Source of the DNA: Knufia peltigerae
Taxonomy: Eukaryota; Ascomycota; Eurotiomycetes; Chaetothyriales; Trichomeriaceae
NCBI GenBank assembly: GCA_030247855.1
Contig: JAPDRN010000009.1
Span: 62,001 to 126,000, forward strand
Length of the DNA: 64,000 bases
Direction: 5' to 3'
Position numbers and translations under genes: made by a program. Each line of letters begins with the position of its first letter. Within the stretch, counting starts at the first letter, position 1. The notes under the pieces are model-generated. The model searched no databases, had not been told where the DNA came from, and was given only the letters and a program-made list of their open reading frames with translations. Of this stretch, positions 54,039 to 64,000 are shown one piece after another.

Positions 54039-55991
54039 TCATCTCAGTTGATTCAGTGTCTCTTTAGCCATTGCATCATACACCGTCAAGTCCAGGTTCT
54101 CAACACTCCGCAACAATGCCCAAACCACTGACACAGCTTCCGCCGCATCTTCTCGCTCTGAGAGCGTCGGCCTCTCGAACTCCGCGGACTCCCTTCTCAA
54201 CTGAATGTCTCTCGCCTTAACACATGCGAGATAGAACTCCATCTGGATGACCCTGTCATTGTTCCCTGATTTGATAGCATACTCCAAGGCCCGTTTTGCA
54301 AATTTATCCGCGTCGTTGATGTACGCCATACGCTGTGCTGGAGTGAAGTTAAGAAAATGGCTGAGCGCGAGACACGTGGACATCAGTTTGTTGTATAGAT
54401 AGGTGACCTCCTTCGGTTTGACCGGAGGCGACGACCGTTCACGCTTGGCCTGGAGGACCTGTACGAAATCATTGTACGCGTTGATGAGCTCCGTATGAGT
54501 CATGACATCCCGGGGTCTTTTCAGATTCATATTAGCTCGCTCGAGCAATTCAGCTGGATGAGAGATTAGATTGCTTGTTCGACAACTCCCCTACAAGGGA
54601 AAGATGCTTGCTCACATATCTCGGTCGCAGTAATAATTCTGGCTCCCGTCGGCGGACTCGTTGTCCTATCTTCCATCTCCTGAGATTGTGCTCGTTCGAC
54701 TTGAAATGCTTTATTTGGAGGATCTGCACAACAAGTGTGGACGGGTTAGTACGAAAATACTGATCACTTGAGAATATCAGGTCCGGTGTAGCCTACATTT
54801 CTTGCCCCGGAGATTTGTGACACAGGCAAGCAGCCGAGGTTTTGTATCCTGGCTTTCTAGATACGCGGCCGTTGCCGCGTTAATCAGCCCTCCCTGCTTG
54901 TACTCGGCCAACCCGACCTCTTGCAGTCCTTGATGCACGTTGAAGCGAAAGTAGCGCCTGTTCCAGTGCCCTCTCCAGCGACTTGAAACCGCCTCCTCGG
55001 TTTCGCGGGCGTCGGTGGCCACCCTCTTGAGGTTCTCAGTCAAAAATTTCCATGCTTGGTCACTGATAGGATTGATGCCTCCGTTGCCTGTGCCGACCGA
55101 GATGAAACATTTGACCAGCGGCTCGAGTTTGCCAGTGACCTCGCACCAGATGTCATTTGCCTCCTTTTCGACCTCATTTGCCGGGTTGTTGGCACCAGTC
55201 GCTCCATCGACATATAGACGATCGCTGATTTGTACGGGATCGAAAAAGCTTGTCGCTGCTGAAGTTGCCAGAGCTGCTTCCCATATTGTGGCCGGTTCTT
55301 CATGTACACCTTTGAGAGGATAACTTCTCAAGTGGGCGATGTAATTTGTTTCTTGAGCCTTACAACAGACAAAACTGACGAGCTAGACTTAGCTCTTCTC
55401 ATGATCTTCTCGAAAGCTAAAAGTGTGAATCACTCACACTCTACACTTCCGTGACTCCTCGTCCTCGGTCTTGATACAAAAAGACTCATCGACTGGGATT
55501 CCTCGTTTCTTGACCACAGCTTTGATTGCCTTCTCTAGTGCTTTTGAGGAAAAGCGTGATTTGATCTGCCCGAAGATGCCAATGGCTAGGCGATTCTTCT
55601 TCTTCTCAAAGACGGTCTTCATGAGCTCTTTATATGCTTCGATGCATTCATCAACTTCCATCTCAAGGCGCCCAAGCATGATGGCAATAAGACTGATGTG
55701 GTGACTATTAGAGAAGACTGAAAAACAAGCGGTCAGGTAACAATCAACTCACCCTCCTGTGCTCGTGCCGCCGATAAGGTCGAAAATTTCACAGGGTTTC
55801 ACACGATCCAACTTCGCTTCTCGTCGCTCATCGTTGAGCCTCTGCATCAAAGCACGCAGAATATACAGGGTAGAAAGCCCTCTGACCCCTCCTCCGTCTA
55901 GCGATAGCAGACACAGTCCTCGGGTGTCGAGACTGTTGTCAGCCTCGTCTCCCGGAACTGTACCGCTTGCATCGTGATCTTGCTCAGCCAT
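54039..55991 (-). CDS. Patatin-like phospholipase with C-terminal helical domain
   Basis: A lipid acyl hydrolase with a Ser-Asp dyad. Exons in transcript order: 55753-55991, 55438-55692, 54797-55374, 54616-54723 and 54039-54553 (564 aa). Motifs: oxyanion loop DGGGVRG (residues 32-38), nucleophile elbow GGTSTGG with Ser77, the conserved RVFVCCKAQETNYIAHLRSY strand region, the ATSAATSFFDP segment, and Asp221 in YVDGATGANNP. After the catalytic domain (about 1-360), a polar linker leads to ~170 helical residues (RPRDVMTHTELINAYNDF, then AYINDADKFAKRALEYAIKSG). The latter resembles TPR-like/helical repeat tails found on fungal patatins. Soluble; no membrane segment. It may act in signalling or lipid turnover; target not known. 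Confidence 0.87.
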
Positions 55992-56835
55992 GAGTTCGAA
56001 TTTTAGAGCTGAAAGCAACGATCAGTATGAGTCTACAACAGGGAGAGCCTTGTCCAGCTGTAGACTAAACAAATGCTGCCTCTTTCTTTTCAATGTGATC
56101 ATGGTGGACCCCATACTCTCACCCTGCTGCTTGAAACCAGTGGCATCTTGGGCGAAGCCGCTGCACCCTTCAGGGGTTCCACAAGTTGGCCAAAGGGGAG
56201 CGCATCATTGAGACCTTGTCACACATGGCGCTCGCTACCTGAGGTCCAATTGCGACCCAAGAGCCAGGTTGTGTAACAAAAAGACAAGCAAGGAGGTCGG
56301 AAGCACGAAATTGTCTCAAGCCACAGAGCTTGGCACCGAAGTATCTGGGCCGGAGTACGGATATCCCTTGAAAGATTCGCCAAACGAAAGGGCGTAGGAG
56401 ACCGGGTTAGAACGCTCTTCCCTGGCCGAGTGTGAGAAGAAGCGAGAGCACTGCAGATTACCACTCAACGACCTTTCACATCTCTACGAGTCTCGGCGTT
56501 GCTTTGGCACCCGCGTGAAATATCAGTCCAAACTATGGCGAGTGCAAGCGTTGAAACGTCGGAGGTCGTTGAGTGGAGCGCAAAGTCACAGGGCTCCTTG
56601 CGAGCGAGCTCCAAGAACACAATCTCATAGATGAAGATATTTGCTTTCGAGACACACAAACAGAGGCACCCTGATATGATCTAAATCGCACGAGCCTATT
56701 CTAATTGTACATGACCCTGGTGACAACATGCATACTTCTCCAGGACTTCTGCAATCCTACCCAGTATCATAAGTCATCATGAGTATATCAGAATCGTTCA
56801 TTTCTCGACTCATTCATTCCTGTCAAAGTAGCCGC
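55992..56835. other. Intergenic upstream of the patatin gene
   Basis: 0.84 kb with no supported gene. The GCCGGAGTACGGAT 14-mer at 56349-56362 also occurs at 20368-20381. Confidence 0.4.
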
Positions 56836-57744
56836 TCAATATCGATGATAGTTGAAACCAGGACCAACCGCCGACTGATTGTATCCAGGACGGTTTGACG
56901 AGATGGCACTCGGTGGAACTGGGTAATGCGGGTATGATGGTCCCATGTTTGTGGGAACACCAACTTGAGATGCAGATTCGTTCGGATAGACATCAATCTC
57001 CGTTGTTGTGCCATCAAAGCGCATCTTTTGAGAAGAGGGATTGTCTAGCCATGGTGTAAGGCTAACGGGACCCTGGTATGGTCCGTTCCTTCTCTGCCTG
57101 ATCTTCCAGAACGCAATCGCAGCGACAAGGATGGCAATACCAGCTACTGATCCCACGACTGCCAGTGCAATGGTCAAGGGACTTGTGCCGGACGAGGATG
57201 AGGATGAAGAGGGGGTGGAAGACGATGACCCCGTTGAGCCAGTCGCCAGAGGAGAAGATGTGGTACCTGCTCTGGAGTTCGGTTGCGTGACTGTTGATTC
57301 GCCGTTTGAAGGGCTTGTTGTGGTTGCTGCAGTATTCTGCGCTGGGATGGCGGTGAACCCTCTCTGTGTACAGTAACCATAGTAAATGCTAGCAGCATTC
57401 GCAAGATTCACAGCATTATCCCCCACGCTGCAAGTTTCGTCAATGCAGCTGGAAAGAAAGTCATAAGCAGCTGTCTGTAAATCTCCACGACAATAGCAGT
57501 CATCGACTGCGGCGAAGGTTTTACTGCAAGGCGAGTTTGGGCAACCCAAGGCTGATCCAAGAACGTCCGAGTAGCATTCGATATTGGAATATCCTCCAAC
57601 GAAGCAGCTTTGTACACAGCTTTGCTGCTGTGAGAAGGCGTCGAGAGTGTAGATTGACTCATAGGACGTCTGCGCACCTGCAAGACCCAGAAACAAAGGC
57701 ACCAATGCATACCGAAGCATTTGGAGTGAAGTCGCGGGAGACAT
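56836..57744 (-). CDS. Cysteine-rich single-pass membrane protein (sensor-like)
   Basis: A 302-aa single-exon type I membrane protein. The signal peptide lies at MLRYALVPLFLGLAGA. The ectodomain holds about 11 Cys (SCVQSCF, IECYSD, GCPNSPC, DDCYCRG, SSCIDETC, YGYC), a pattern like CFEM-type or similar fungal extracellular domains. A Ser/Thr-rich mucin-like stretch follows. Then there is one transmembrane helix (LTIALAVVGSVAGIAILVAA) with a basic stop-transfer KIRQRR. The cytosolic tail is Pro/Tyr-rich. This architecture is seen in Wsc/Mid-like wall sensors and related fungal proteins; function is not established. The first ATG in the longer frame is at 57744; an upstream extension lacks ATG. 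Confidence 0.72.
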   Translation of the reverse strand: MSPATSLQMLRYALVPLFLGLAGAQTSYESIYTLDAFSQQQSCVQSCFVGGYSNIECYSDVLGSALGCPNSPCSKTFAAVDDCYCRGDLQTAAYDFLSSCIDETCSVGDNAVNLANAASIYYGYCTQRGFTAIPAQNTAATTTSPSNGESTVTQPNSRAGTTSSPLATGSTGSSSSTPSSSSSSSGTSPLTIALAVVGSVAGIAILVAAIAFWKIRQRRNGPYQGPVSLTPWLDNPSSQKMRFDGTTTEIDVYPNESASQVGVPTNMGPSYPHYPVPPSAISSNRPGYNQSAVGPGFNYHRY

Positions 57745-59030
57745 AGCGAAAATCTTAGCAAAGGCTTGTACACTGAGGATCGGAACGAGCAGAGGATGGC
57801 TGATCAAGCAAGTAAATGTAGGACGGCTACCTAAGAGCTAAATGTAATGCAAGGACACTGCCTAGCGCTACCTCAGCATCCTGCTTGGTCCTAGATCTCG
57901 TATTGCACCCTCCACGGGAAACGCATTGAAGCAAGGCTTGCTGGGGTTGCTGGCTTCGGAAGCTGCATGTGAGTGGACGACGAGGGTTGAGGTAGTACAA
58001 ACCATCGCCTATTCGATGGGAGTCATGTCGGTAGAAGTGCTGACTGGAGGAGTGACCGAGATGCCAAGGCGAAAAGGAGTGTTGGGAATTGTGGCTGATG
58101 TTCGGGACGTCTGGCAATGTTTCAAGCCCGACCCTTTACAAGCAAAGCTGAGGCTCATTCTTAGCCTGACCGAGCATGAGGCTGATTTTGCTTTTGTTCG
58201 GAAGCTTCAATTGCATTTGATGGCTTGACTTTGGCCATGGAACTGATTCGTTTATTGGATGGACAAGTAGAGATTGATGTGGATCAAGAATGCACACCGG
58301 ATACATAGCCTGTCAAGTCACGCCCTGATTTACCCAATGCAGCCTTGATCGCATGTTGGCATCGTGGTGTACCCCGAGAGACATGCTGCGTACTATCAGG
58401 GGTTGCACTCACCGGTCCAAATCTGGTGACACCTTAGGCGGTCCACGAAGGGTGCCCTTGTCACTGCTGCACTCAAGACAAGTAGCGATGCAGCGTGTCA
58501 TTCCATCCTCTGTCATAGATGTCTCAGGTCCATGTGTTGTGTAGAAGAGAAGAAACGATCAAGAAAGCTGTGACTTCGGAGTCAAGTGCTTCCGAAAATA
58601 ACAGTCACGTGCGTGGATCGTCAACACCATCATGATCATCGCGTCGCTTAAACTTGAGAGATTCAAACAAGACCCGCTAAGATGACGATGACTTCATTCT
58701 TTCTGGAAAAATACTCGACAAGCTGCAGTACGTCTGAATGGTGGACATAAAACAAAACGAGAAAGTCTCTGCTCGAACTGCCGCTTCCTCGACTCGCTTT
58801 CTTAGTCATCGCGCCTTTACCTGGATTCGTAAGGCCTCGTGATTGTGTGACCTCGCAGGAATACGAACTGTGCGTCTCGGGGGGTTTTCTTTATTTCTGC
58901 TCCATCTCTCGTCGTCCGGCCGAAGCTCTCTCCTTCAGTCAATCCCTCTACTCTTGTTGCAGACTTACAGGTTTATTTTTTGGGGGCTAACAATCTCTGA
59001 CCTCTCGCCCTTTCCCTACCTGAATACAAT
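57745..59030. promoter_or_regulatory. Divergent promoter region, Cys-rich protein / GH15
   Basis: 1.3 kb. No gene is supported. A CT-rich leader (about 58850-59025) precedes the GH15 ATG. Confidence 0.45.
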
Positions 59031-61230
59031 ATGGGTGAAATGCTTGTGGAGGGCAGTACTCTTCAGATCGAAGACTATGGCCTTATTGGTGATATGCGAA
59101 CATGTGCCCTGGTAGGAAAAAACGGCAGTATCGACTTCATGTGCTGGCCTCAGTTCGATTCTCCCTCAATTTTCGGCAGACTTCTTGACACAAGCAAAGG
59201 CGGTGGAGGTCATTGGAGCATCGGGCCACGGAACAGCACAGTGTGCAAGCAAAACTACCGGGCTGCTACAAACATCCTCCAGACAAAGTGGATTGATGAG
59301 GAAGGGGTGGTGGATCTCACGGATTTCTTCGCCCTTTCGAAATACAACAAGATCCTGCGCGAGAAATGGAGTGGTTCGACGCTGGTGCGTAAACTTGAAT
59401 GTGTCCGGGGCCATATGTCGATTGATATCGAGCTTCGACCACGACCGGGCTATGCCTCAACCGCCGGATTCATGCACGGCTCCGATGTCAAAGCAGAAGA
59501 TGGCACATATCATCAGTCTCTAACCTGGATCTCAGAGGGAGACGAGGCCTCCGTTGACGTCCCAGAATTCTATGTTGCGTACTGTACTAGAGACCGCCCT
59601 TTGAAGACGGATCCGATCATGTTTCAATCAGCCAAAAACCACAAAGGCGTCGAAGACAAACTCCGTGCCACTTTCGACATTCAAGAAGGGCAGCAAATAT
59701 TCATGATTATGTGCAATAGTCACGTCAAGCCGCATCTTACTCGTGATCTGATCATGGGTCTCGAGCAAGACACCTTCAAATTCTGGACGAGCTGGATAAG
59801 ATCTTGTTCGTATCGCGGACGCTTTCAACAGGAGGTAGAGCGCAGCATGCTTATTCTCAAATTACTAACCTTCGATCCGACGGGCGCTATCGTCGCCGCA
59901 CCTACATTCTCTCTACCAGAAGCCATCGGTGGGCCACGTAATTGGGATTACCGCTATTCCTGGGTTCGCGATTCCAGCTTCACCATATACGTGTTCCTCA
60001 AGATGGGATTTCCTGACGAAGCAGAAGCGTATATCAACTTTATCTTCGCCCGCATTGCCGAGTGGCGCAGACAACAGGAGTCCTCTGGCGGCACTAGCAT
60101 CCATCACCTGCCTCTGATGTTCACCATTGACGGCGAAACATCCCTGCCCGAGCTGGAACTCGACCACCTCTCCGGTTACAAAGACAGCACCCCAGTTCGA
60201 ATCGGCAACGCCGCGACTGATCATGTCCAACTTGATATCTATGGCGAATTGATGGACAGTATCTATTTGTACAACAAGCATGGCAAGCCAATTTCATATG
60301 CGCAATGGCTAGATATTCGCTTCCTGACCGACTTCGTCTGTGAGATTTGGAATGAGCCTGACATGTCGATCTGGGAAGTTCGCGGCAAGAAGCAACATTT
60401 CGTCTACTCAAAGATGATGTTATGGGTTGCTGTGGACCGCGCTCTGAGACTCGTCGACAAGCGCAACTTTCCCTGCCCAAACCGTGAGAAGTGGTTTAGC
60501 ACTCGAGACCAAATCTACGAACAGGTCATGGAGAAAGGTTTCAACTATGATATGAATTGCTTCGTGCAGAGTTACGAGTCCAACACTATACTCGACTCGG
60601 CCGTCTTGGTTGCGCCGCTGGTGTTCTTCATGTCGCCCAATGACCCCCAGTTCGTGGGAACTTTGGACAGAGTTCTTCGAACTCCTGAAAAGGGGGGTCT
60701 CACTTCGGCCGGATTTGTGTTTCGCTACGATCATGAGCAGACTGATGACGGTAGGTGTCGCAATCCCGAGATCATAGCTTCGCTGCCATTGAGTTAACTT
60801 TACGGATCTGACGGTGTCCAGGTGTCGGTGGCCGTGAGGGTACCTTTGTCATGTGTACATTATGGCTCATTGAAGCGCTCGTTCGAGCAGGAAAGTACAA
60901 CAAGAAGTACCTTGAGATCGCAAATGGAATGTTCGAAACGGTTACGTAAGTTGCTCCAGATTCCCCAGGTGTGGGTGTATGGGTGGACCTAAGCACTGCC
61001 AATCCTTGCAACCCTCCAGAGGACTGTCGTGTCGTCCACTTACCCGTGTCCTTGTTTGAAGGTACGGTATATATTGACTCACTTGCAGGAATTTTAGGAA
61101 CCACGTCGGCATGTTGAGTGAGGAGATTGCAATTAGCGGCGAACAGTTGGGAAACACACCCCAGGCATTCAGTCATTTGGCTTTTGTCAGTGCGGCCATC
61201 AACCTAGAGAGAGTCACAAGAGGGCAGTAA
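59031..61230 (+). CDS. GH15 glycoside hydrolase (trehalase/glucoamylase-like, intracellular)
   Basis: An inverting (alpha/alpha)6-barrel enzyme. Exons are 59031-60750, 60822-60945 and 61089-61230 (661 aa). No signal peptide. The N terminus begins EDYGLIGDMRTCALVGKNGSIDFMCWP, the bacterial/fungal GH15-like trehalase start. Motifs: NWDYRYSWVRDSSFT (residues 304-318), IGNAATDHVQLDIYGELMD, NEPDMSIWEVRG (a catalytic Glu is expected here) and the last exon LSEEIAISGEQLGNTPQAFSH with Glu626/627. Cytosolic members of this group act on trehalose or short alpha-glucans; the true substrate is not given by sequence. The 143-nt second intron is longer than most here but needed for frame. Confidence 0.88.
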
Positions 61231-61707
61231 GAAAGAAGTTGTGATCTCAGGTATTCTGGTCGAAAGAGGGTCAGTATGGATCAGGGAGGAATCTTGGTGG
61301 GAAGCGTGGCGCCTGGATGGTGGGACAACAGGGTGGTGTGAAAGGCGAAGCTTCTATTTAGGGCAGCAGATTATCATAAAGTAGGGTCATCGATGAGGAA
61401 ATTGATAGCATTGCATAAATACAAGAGACCTGTCTTGTACTTCGGGGCGCATGGTAGAAGTACGAGGAGTGCCTGATACTCCGTAGTATCATATACTGGC
61501 CTCTACCTGGACACTGATTAGATTAGATGATGCTTAGACGTTGCCCGGGGATCTTGGCTAAATTAGTGTGAGAGATTGTGGGGAGGCAGCGATAGAGCTC
61601 TTTTTGCTTGCGTTGCATTTCTGTCCTTTCAAAGTCAGTGACTACTCTTTTCCCCCAGTTCTGGATCATTCAGTTGCATCTAGACTGACCTCCCCGGTTG
61701 CGCGATC
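61231..61707. other. Short intergenic region
   Basis: GH15 3' end and CCDC47-like leader. It contains TACTCCGTA (61477-61485). No gene. Confidence 0.4.
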
Positions 61708-63147
61708 ATGGATTTTATCAAGAACCTGGCTGGCGGAAAGCCATCACAGGCTCCCATCGTGGCCGAGGACTCTGGTGTGTTCAGCCTCCTTCCATCGCCG
61801 TTCAATCTCGCTATATCATACACTGACACTGTGTGATGTGATGTAGACTTTGCAGACTTTGCAGCTGCACCCGAGCCGACACCCGCATCAATCCCCGCCT
61901 CTCCAGCCGATGCTCAGGCCGCAGTGCCCACCGGAGCCCAAGGCACTCCTGTGGTCTACACAAAATGGTACCGAGTGTGGGAGAGGACGCAGCTGTCCGA
62001 CTTTATGATGGAAGGTGTCTTGATCCCTATCATCCTCCTCGCTCTGCTGGTCCACTTTTGGGGTACTCGCCGCAACTCGAAAAAGGCAAAGAAATGGATG
62101 GCCGCACATGCGCCTGTTTTGGAGAGAGAATTTGCCCTGGTCGGCTTCGGCCAGGTACCCAAGATGACCCCTTATGCCGAGGGCGTCCAAGGGGACAGCC
62201 TCTTGAACGCGAGTGCGAATCTGCCAGGCGACAACGTCACGGAGGACATGCTCAAGGAAAAGGCGGCTTGGGAATACCAGACCTATGCTACGGGACGACA
62301 GAATGTCGCCTTCATGGATGCCACGATCTTCTTGAAGAGACGGATGAACCCGATGATGATGATCGCGGAGGAAATTGCCGGCATGGTTGCGGAATCGGTC
62401 AAGCCCAAGCCAGAACGGATGGAGGCCGTATTGTATACTTTCAGCGGCAAAGAGAAGGAGTTTGTCCCGCCAGCTGTACCTGGATCTGAAGAAGCAGGCA
62501 AGGCCAAGGCCGTGGGCAATTCAAACTACGACGCCTTCGTATTCGCCATTGTGAACAAAATGGCCATGCGCAAACTGCGCGACGAGCGCTACGACCTGTC
62601 TCTTACCTTCACCAAGGACAATCCCAAGCTCCCCAACTGGGCGACCGTCATGAGCGAGACTGGTGAGGTCACGGACTTGATGCTTACCAAAGATCTGATT
62701 GATGCCGTGGAAAAGGCCGGAGACCTCTTCGAGTACCTCATCATCACCGATCAACCTACCGACAAGCCCACGAACCTCAACGAAACCACTCCCCGAAAGC
62801 GACTGAACCTGTGTTTGAGACTACCTTCCAATGGCGACTATCTTTCAACATTGCCCATCTTCCAAGCATTCTTGAGACTGCCAGATTTCTTGGTCAACTC
62901 TGCCAAACTGAGACCAGAGGTGACGCGCAAAATCAACGCCATCCGTGAAGAGGAGAAGAGCAAGTTGAAGAAGATTAGCGATAAGGAAGCGGAAGAGGAG
63001 CGACTTCGAACCGCCGACAAGCTCAAGAAGGAGGAGCGGGATCGTAAGCTGAAGGGTATGACTGCTGAGGAACAGCGCAAGTTCCTGGAGCGAGAGAATG
63101 AGAAGCAGAGAAAGAAGCAGGAGAAGAGGATGACGCGGAAAGGATGA
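61708..63147 (+). CDS. CCDC47/DUF1682 family ER membrane protein
   Basis: Exons 61708-61774 and 61847-63147 (455 aa). A short N-terminal part rich in Ala/Pro/Glu is followed by one hydrophobic helix (GVLIPIILLALLVHFWG). Then comes the conserved lumen/cytosol domain of the family (for example FALVGFGQVPKM, EYQTYATGRQNVAFMDATIF, RPERMEAVLYTF-like PKPERMEAVLYTF, and DLFEYLIITDQPTD). A highly charged coiled-coil tail ends the protein (EEEKSKLKKISDKEAEEERL, then KRMTRKG). In animals CCDC47 is part of the PAT/translocon complex that helps multi-pass proteins insert at the ER and affects ER calcium. A similar ER role here is inferred. The ATG 61708 begins MDFIKNLAGG. Confidence 0.85.
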
Positions 63148-64000
63148 GGTTGTGGTTCGGAGCCAGAAGAGGAAAGGATGGTACTTTTGGTGTCATTTTG
63201 GCTCTTTTTCTTGTGTTGAGATACAGTACTCCGTATATATTGTATGCATCTTGGACCAATACGCTGGATCTGGTACAGTACAGAAAAGACGTATTAAAAG
63301 CAAAAATCAGCAGATGATCCAATTGAACAATTACAAGATTGAATCAAGAATGAATCCAGAATGGTTCGTGTGTGTCCCGAGCTAGCGAAATCGAATCTCT
63401 TCCCCAGATTTTCTCAGAGTATCAGAGTATAAACACTACATCATCAGATACTGTAGGTATGCGTGCGCATATGTATGTATGCAGTAATCTCCTCCGTACA
63501 GTCATGTACTATTTCAACATCCCAACTCGGACAGTTGGGATTGAAATGGAAAAGGATTACGAAGTCAGAGCGGGTTCGTTGATGTGGTGAATTGAGGCAG
63601 TGCTCTGGGCAACAAGTCACTGTCCAAGCCTTTTGTACTCGTAAGATCCAACCATTTGCTACGGGGACGAGAATGGCCCATGCTGGTGTTTCAGGCCTGA
63701 AGATCCGCCGATTCCAGGGTCTTATTGGTGTCTTTTCTCTCCACGCGGAGGTCCGATCACAGACCTACGAATAGTAAAGATGAATGGGCAAAACCAAAAA
63801 ACTACGCCTCGTTCTCAGCCTGCGTCGGTTCCGTCCGCGCGGCCTGGAGTTTCTAAATAGTTTCAGCACCAAGACACTCACAGGGCCTTTGATGGATCTG
63901 ACAGTGCATGGTGCCTTTTGTCTTCTTGTTTCTTCGAATCATCTGGAGCTGGTCTCTTCATTCTTGACATATCTCCCTACTACTCTGTGGTCGTTGGTTG
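63148..64000. other. Right-end region, possible partial minus-strand gene
   Basis: Downstream of the CCDC47-like stop is an AT-rich 3' region with TACTCCGTA (63227-63235). On the minus strand from about 63968 down, an open frame MSRMKRPAPDDSKKQEDKRH is followed by a GTGAGT donor and a TTTAG acceptor, then KLQAARTEPTQAENEA and a TAG near 63804. The two pieces are out of phase in a simple splice, so this is at best a partial, wrongly joined gene crossing the window end. Confidence 0.3.

Noticed and set aside
1..64000. Secondary-metabolite backbone genes (PKS, NRPS, terpene cyclase)
   Set aside because: None found; the cluster at 18-32 kb looks catabolic, not biosynthetic.

Overview
This window is nuclear DNA of a filamentous ascomycete. 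Genes are mostly split by short introns (about 50-140 nt) with GT donors, AG acceptors and CTAAC/CTAAT-like branch sites. The products are typical of such fungi: Zn2Cys6 regulator, MFS sugar porters, PIR cell-wall protein, S28 peptidase, DUF7924-type protein, CCDC47/DUF1682 homolog. The mix of aromatic-catabolism genes and the DUF7924-type protein suggests Eurotiomycetes, perhaps Chaetothyriales ('black yeasts'); that placement is inference. I see 23 well-supported protein genes, a few doubtful ones, and no rRNA or intact transposon.

Layout. 0.6-2.6 kb: alpha-glucoside/maltose-type MFS permease. 3.6-7.0: calpain-like protease. 8.4-9.7: aquaporin. 11.4-12.3 (-): RRM protein (RBM42-like). 13.4-15.2: 6-phosphogluconate dehydrogenase. 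16.0-16.8: LSM12-like protein. 18.5-32.3: a candidate catabolic cluster. 33.7-35.4: S28 serine peptidase. 35.4-39.9: a gene-poor 4.4 kb gap between convergent genes. 39.9-41.3 (-): PIR-repeat cell-wall protein. 43.2-44.8 (-): DUF7924-type protein. 45.7-47.4: agmatinase-like ureohydrolase with a signal peptide and a C-terminal KDEL. 48.4-49.7: dienelactone-hydrolase-like/SnoaL-like fusion. 49.8-50.6 (-): hemerythrin-like protein. 51.8-53.6 (-): TCO89-like protein. 54.0-56.0 (-): patatin-like phospholipase. 56.8-57.7 (-): Cys-rich membrane protein. 59.0-61.2: GH15 enzyme. 61.7-63.1: CCDC47 homolog.

The most interesting region is 18.5-32.3 kb. It holds an FAD aromatic-ring monooxygenase, an intradiol ring-cleavage dioxygenase, an MFS porter, a class III CoA-transferase, an RraA-fold aldolase-like protein, a Zn2Cys6 regulator and an NmrA-like protein. 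A palindrome with core CGGCGCCG (CGG-N2-CCG, the inverted-triplet form used by Zn2Cys6 dimers) occurs eight times, only in the promoters of the monooxygenase, the dioxygenase, the divergent transporter/CoA-transferase pair and the regulator itself. I propose one autoregulated catabolic regulon that hydroxylates an aromatic acid and opens the ring, with a CoA-transferase/aldolase branch I cannot match to a described fungal pathway. No maleylacetate reductase is present in the window.

Exon boundaries were read by eye from splice signals and frame continuity. Family assignments rest on motif recognition, without database searches.
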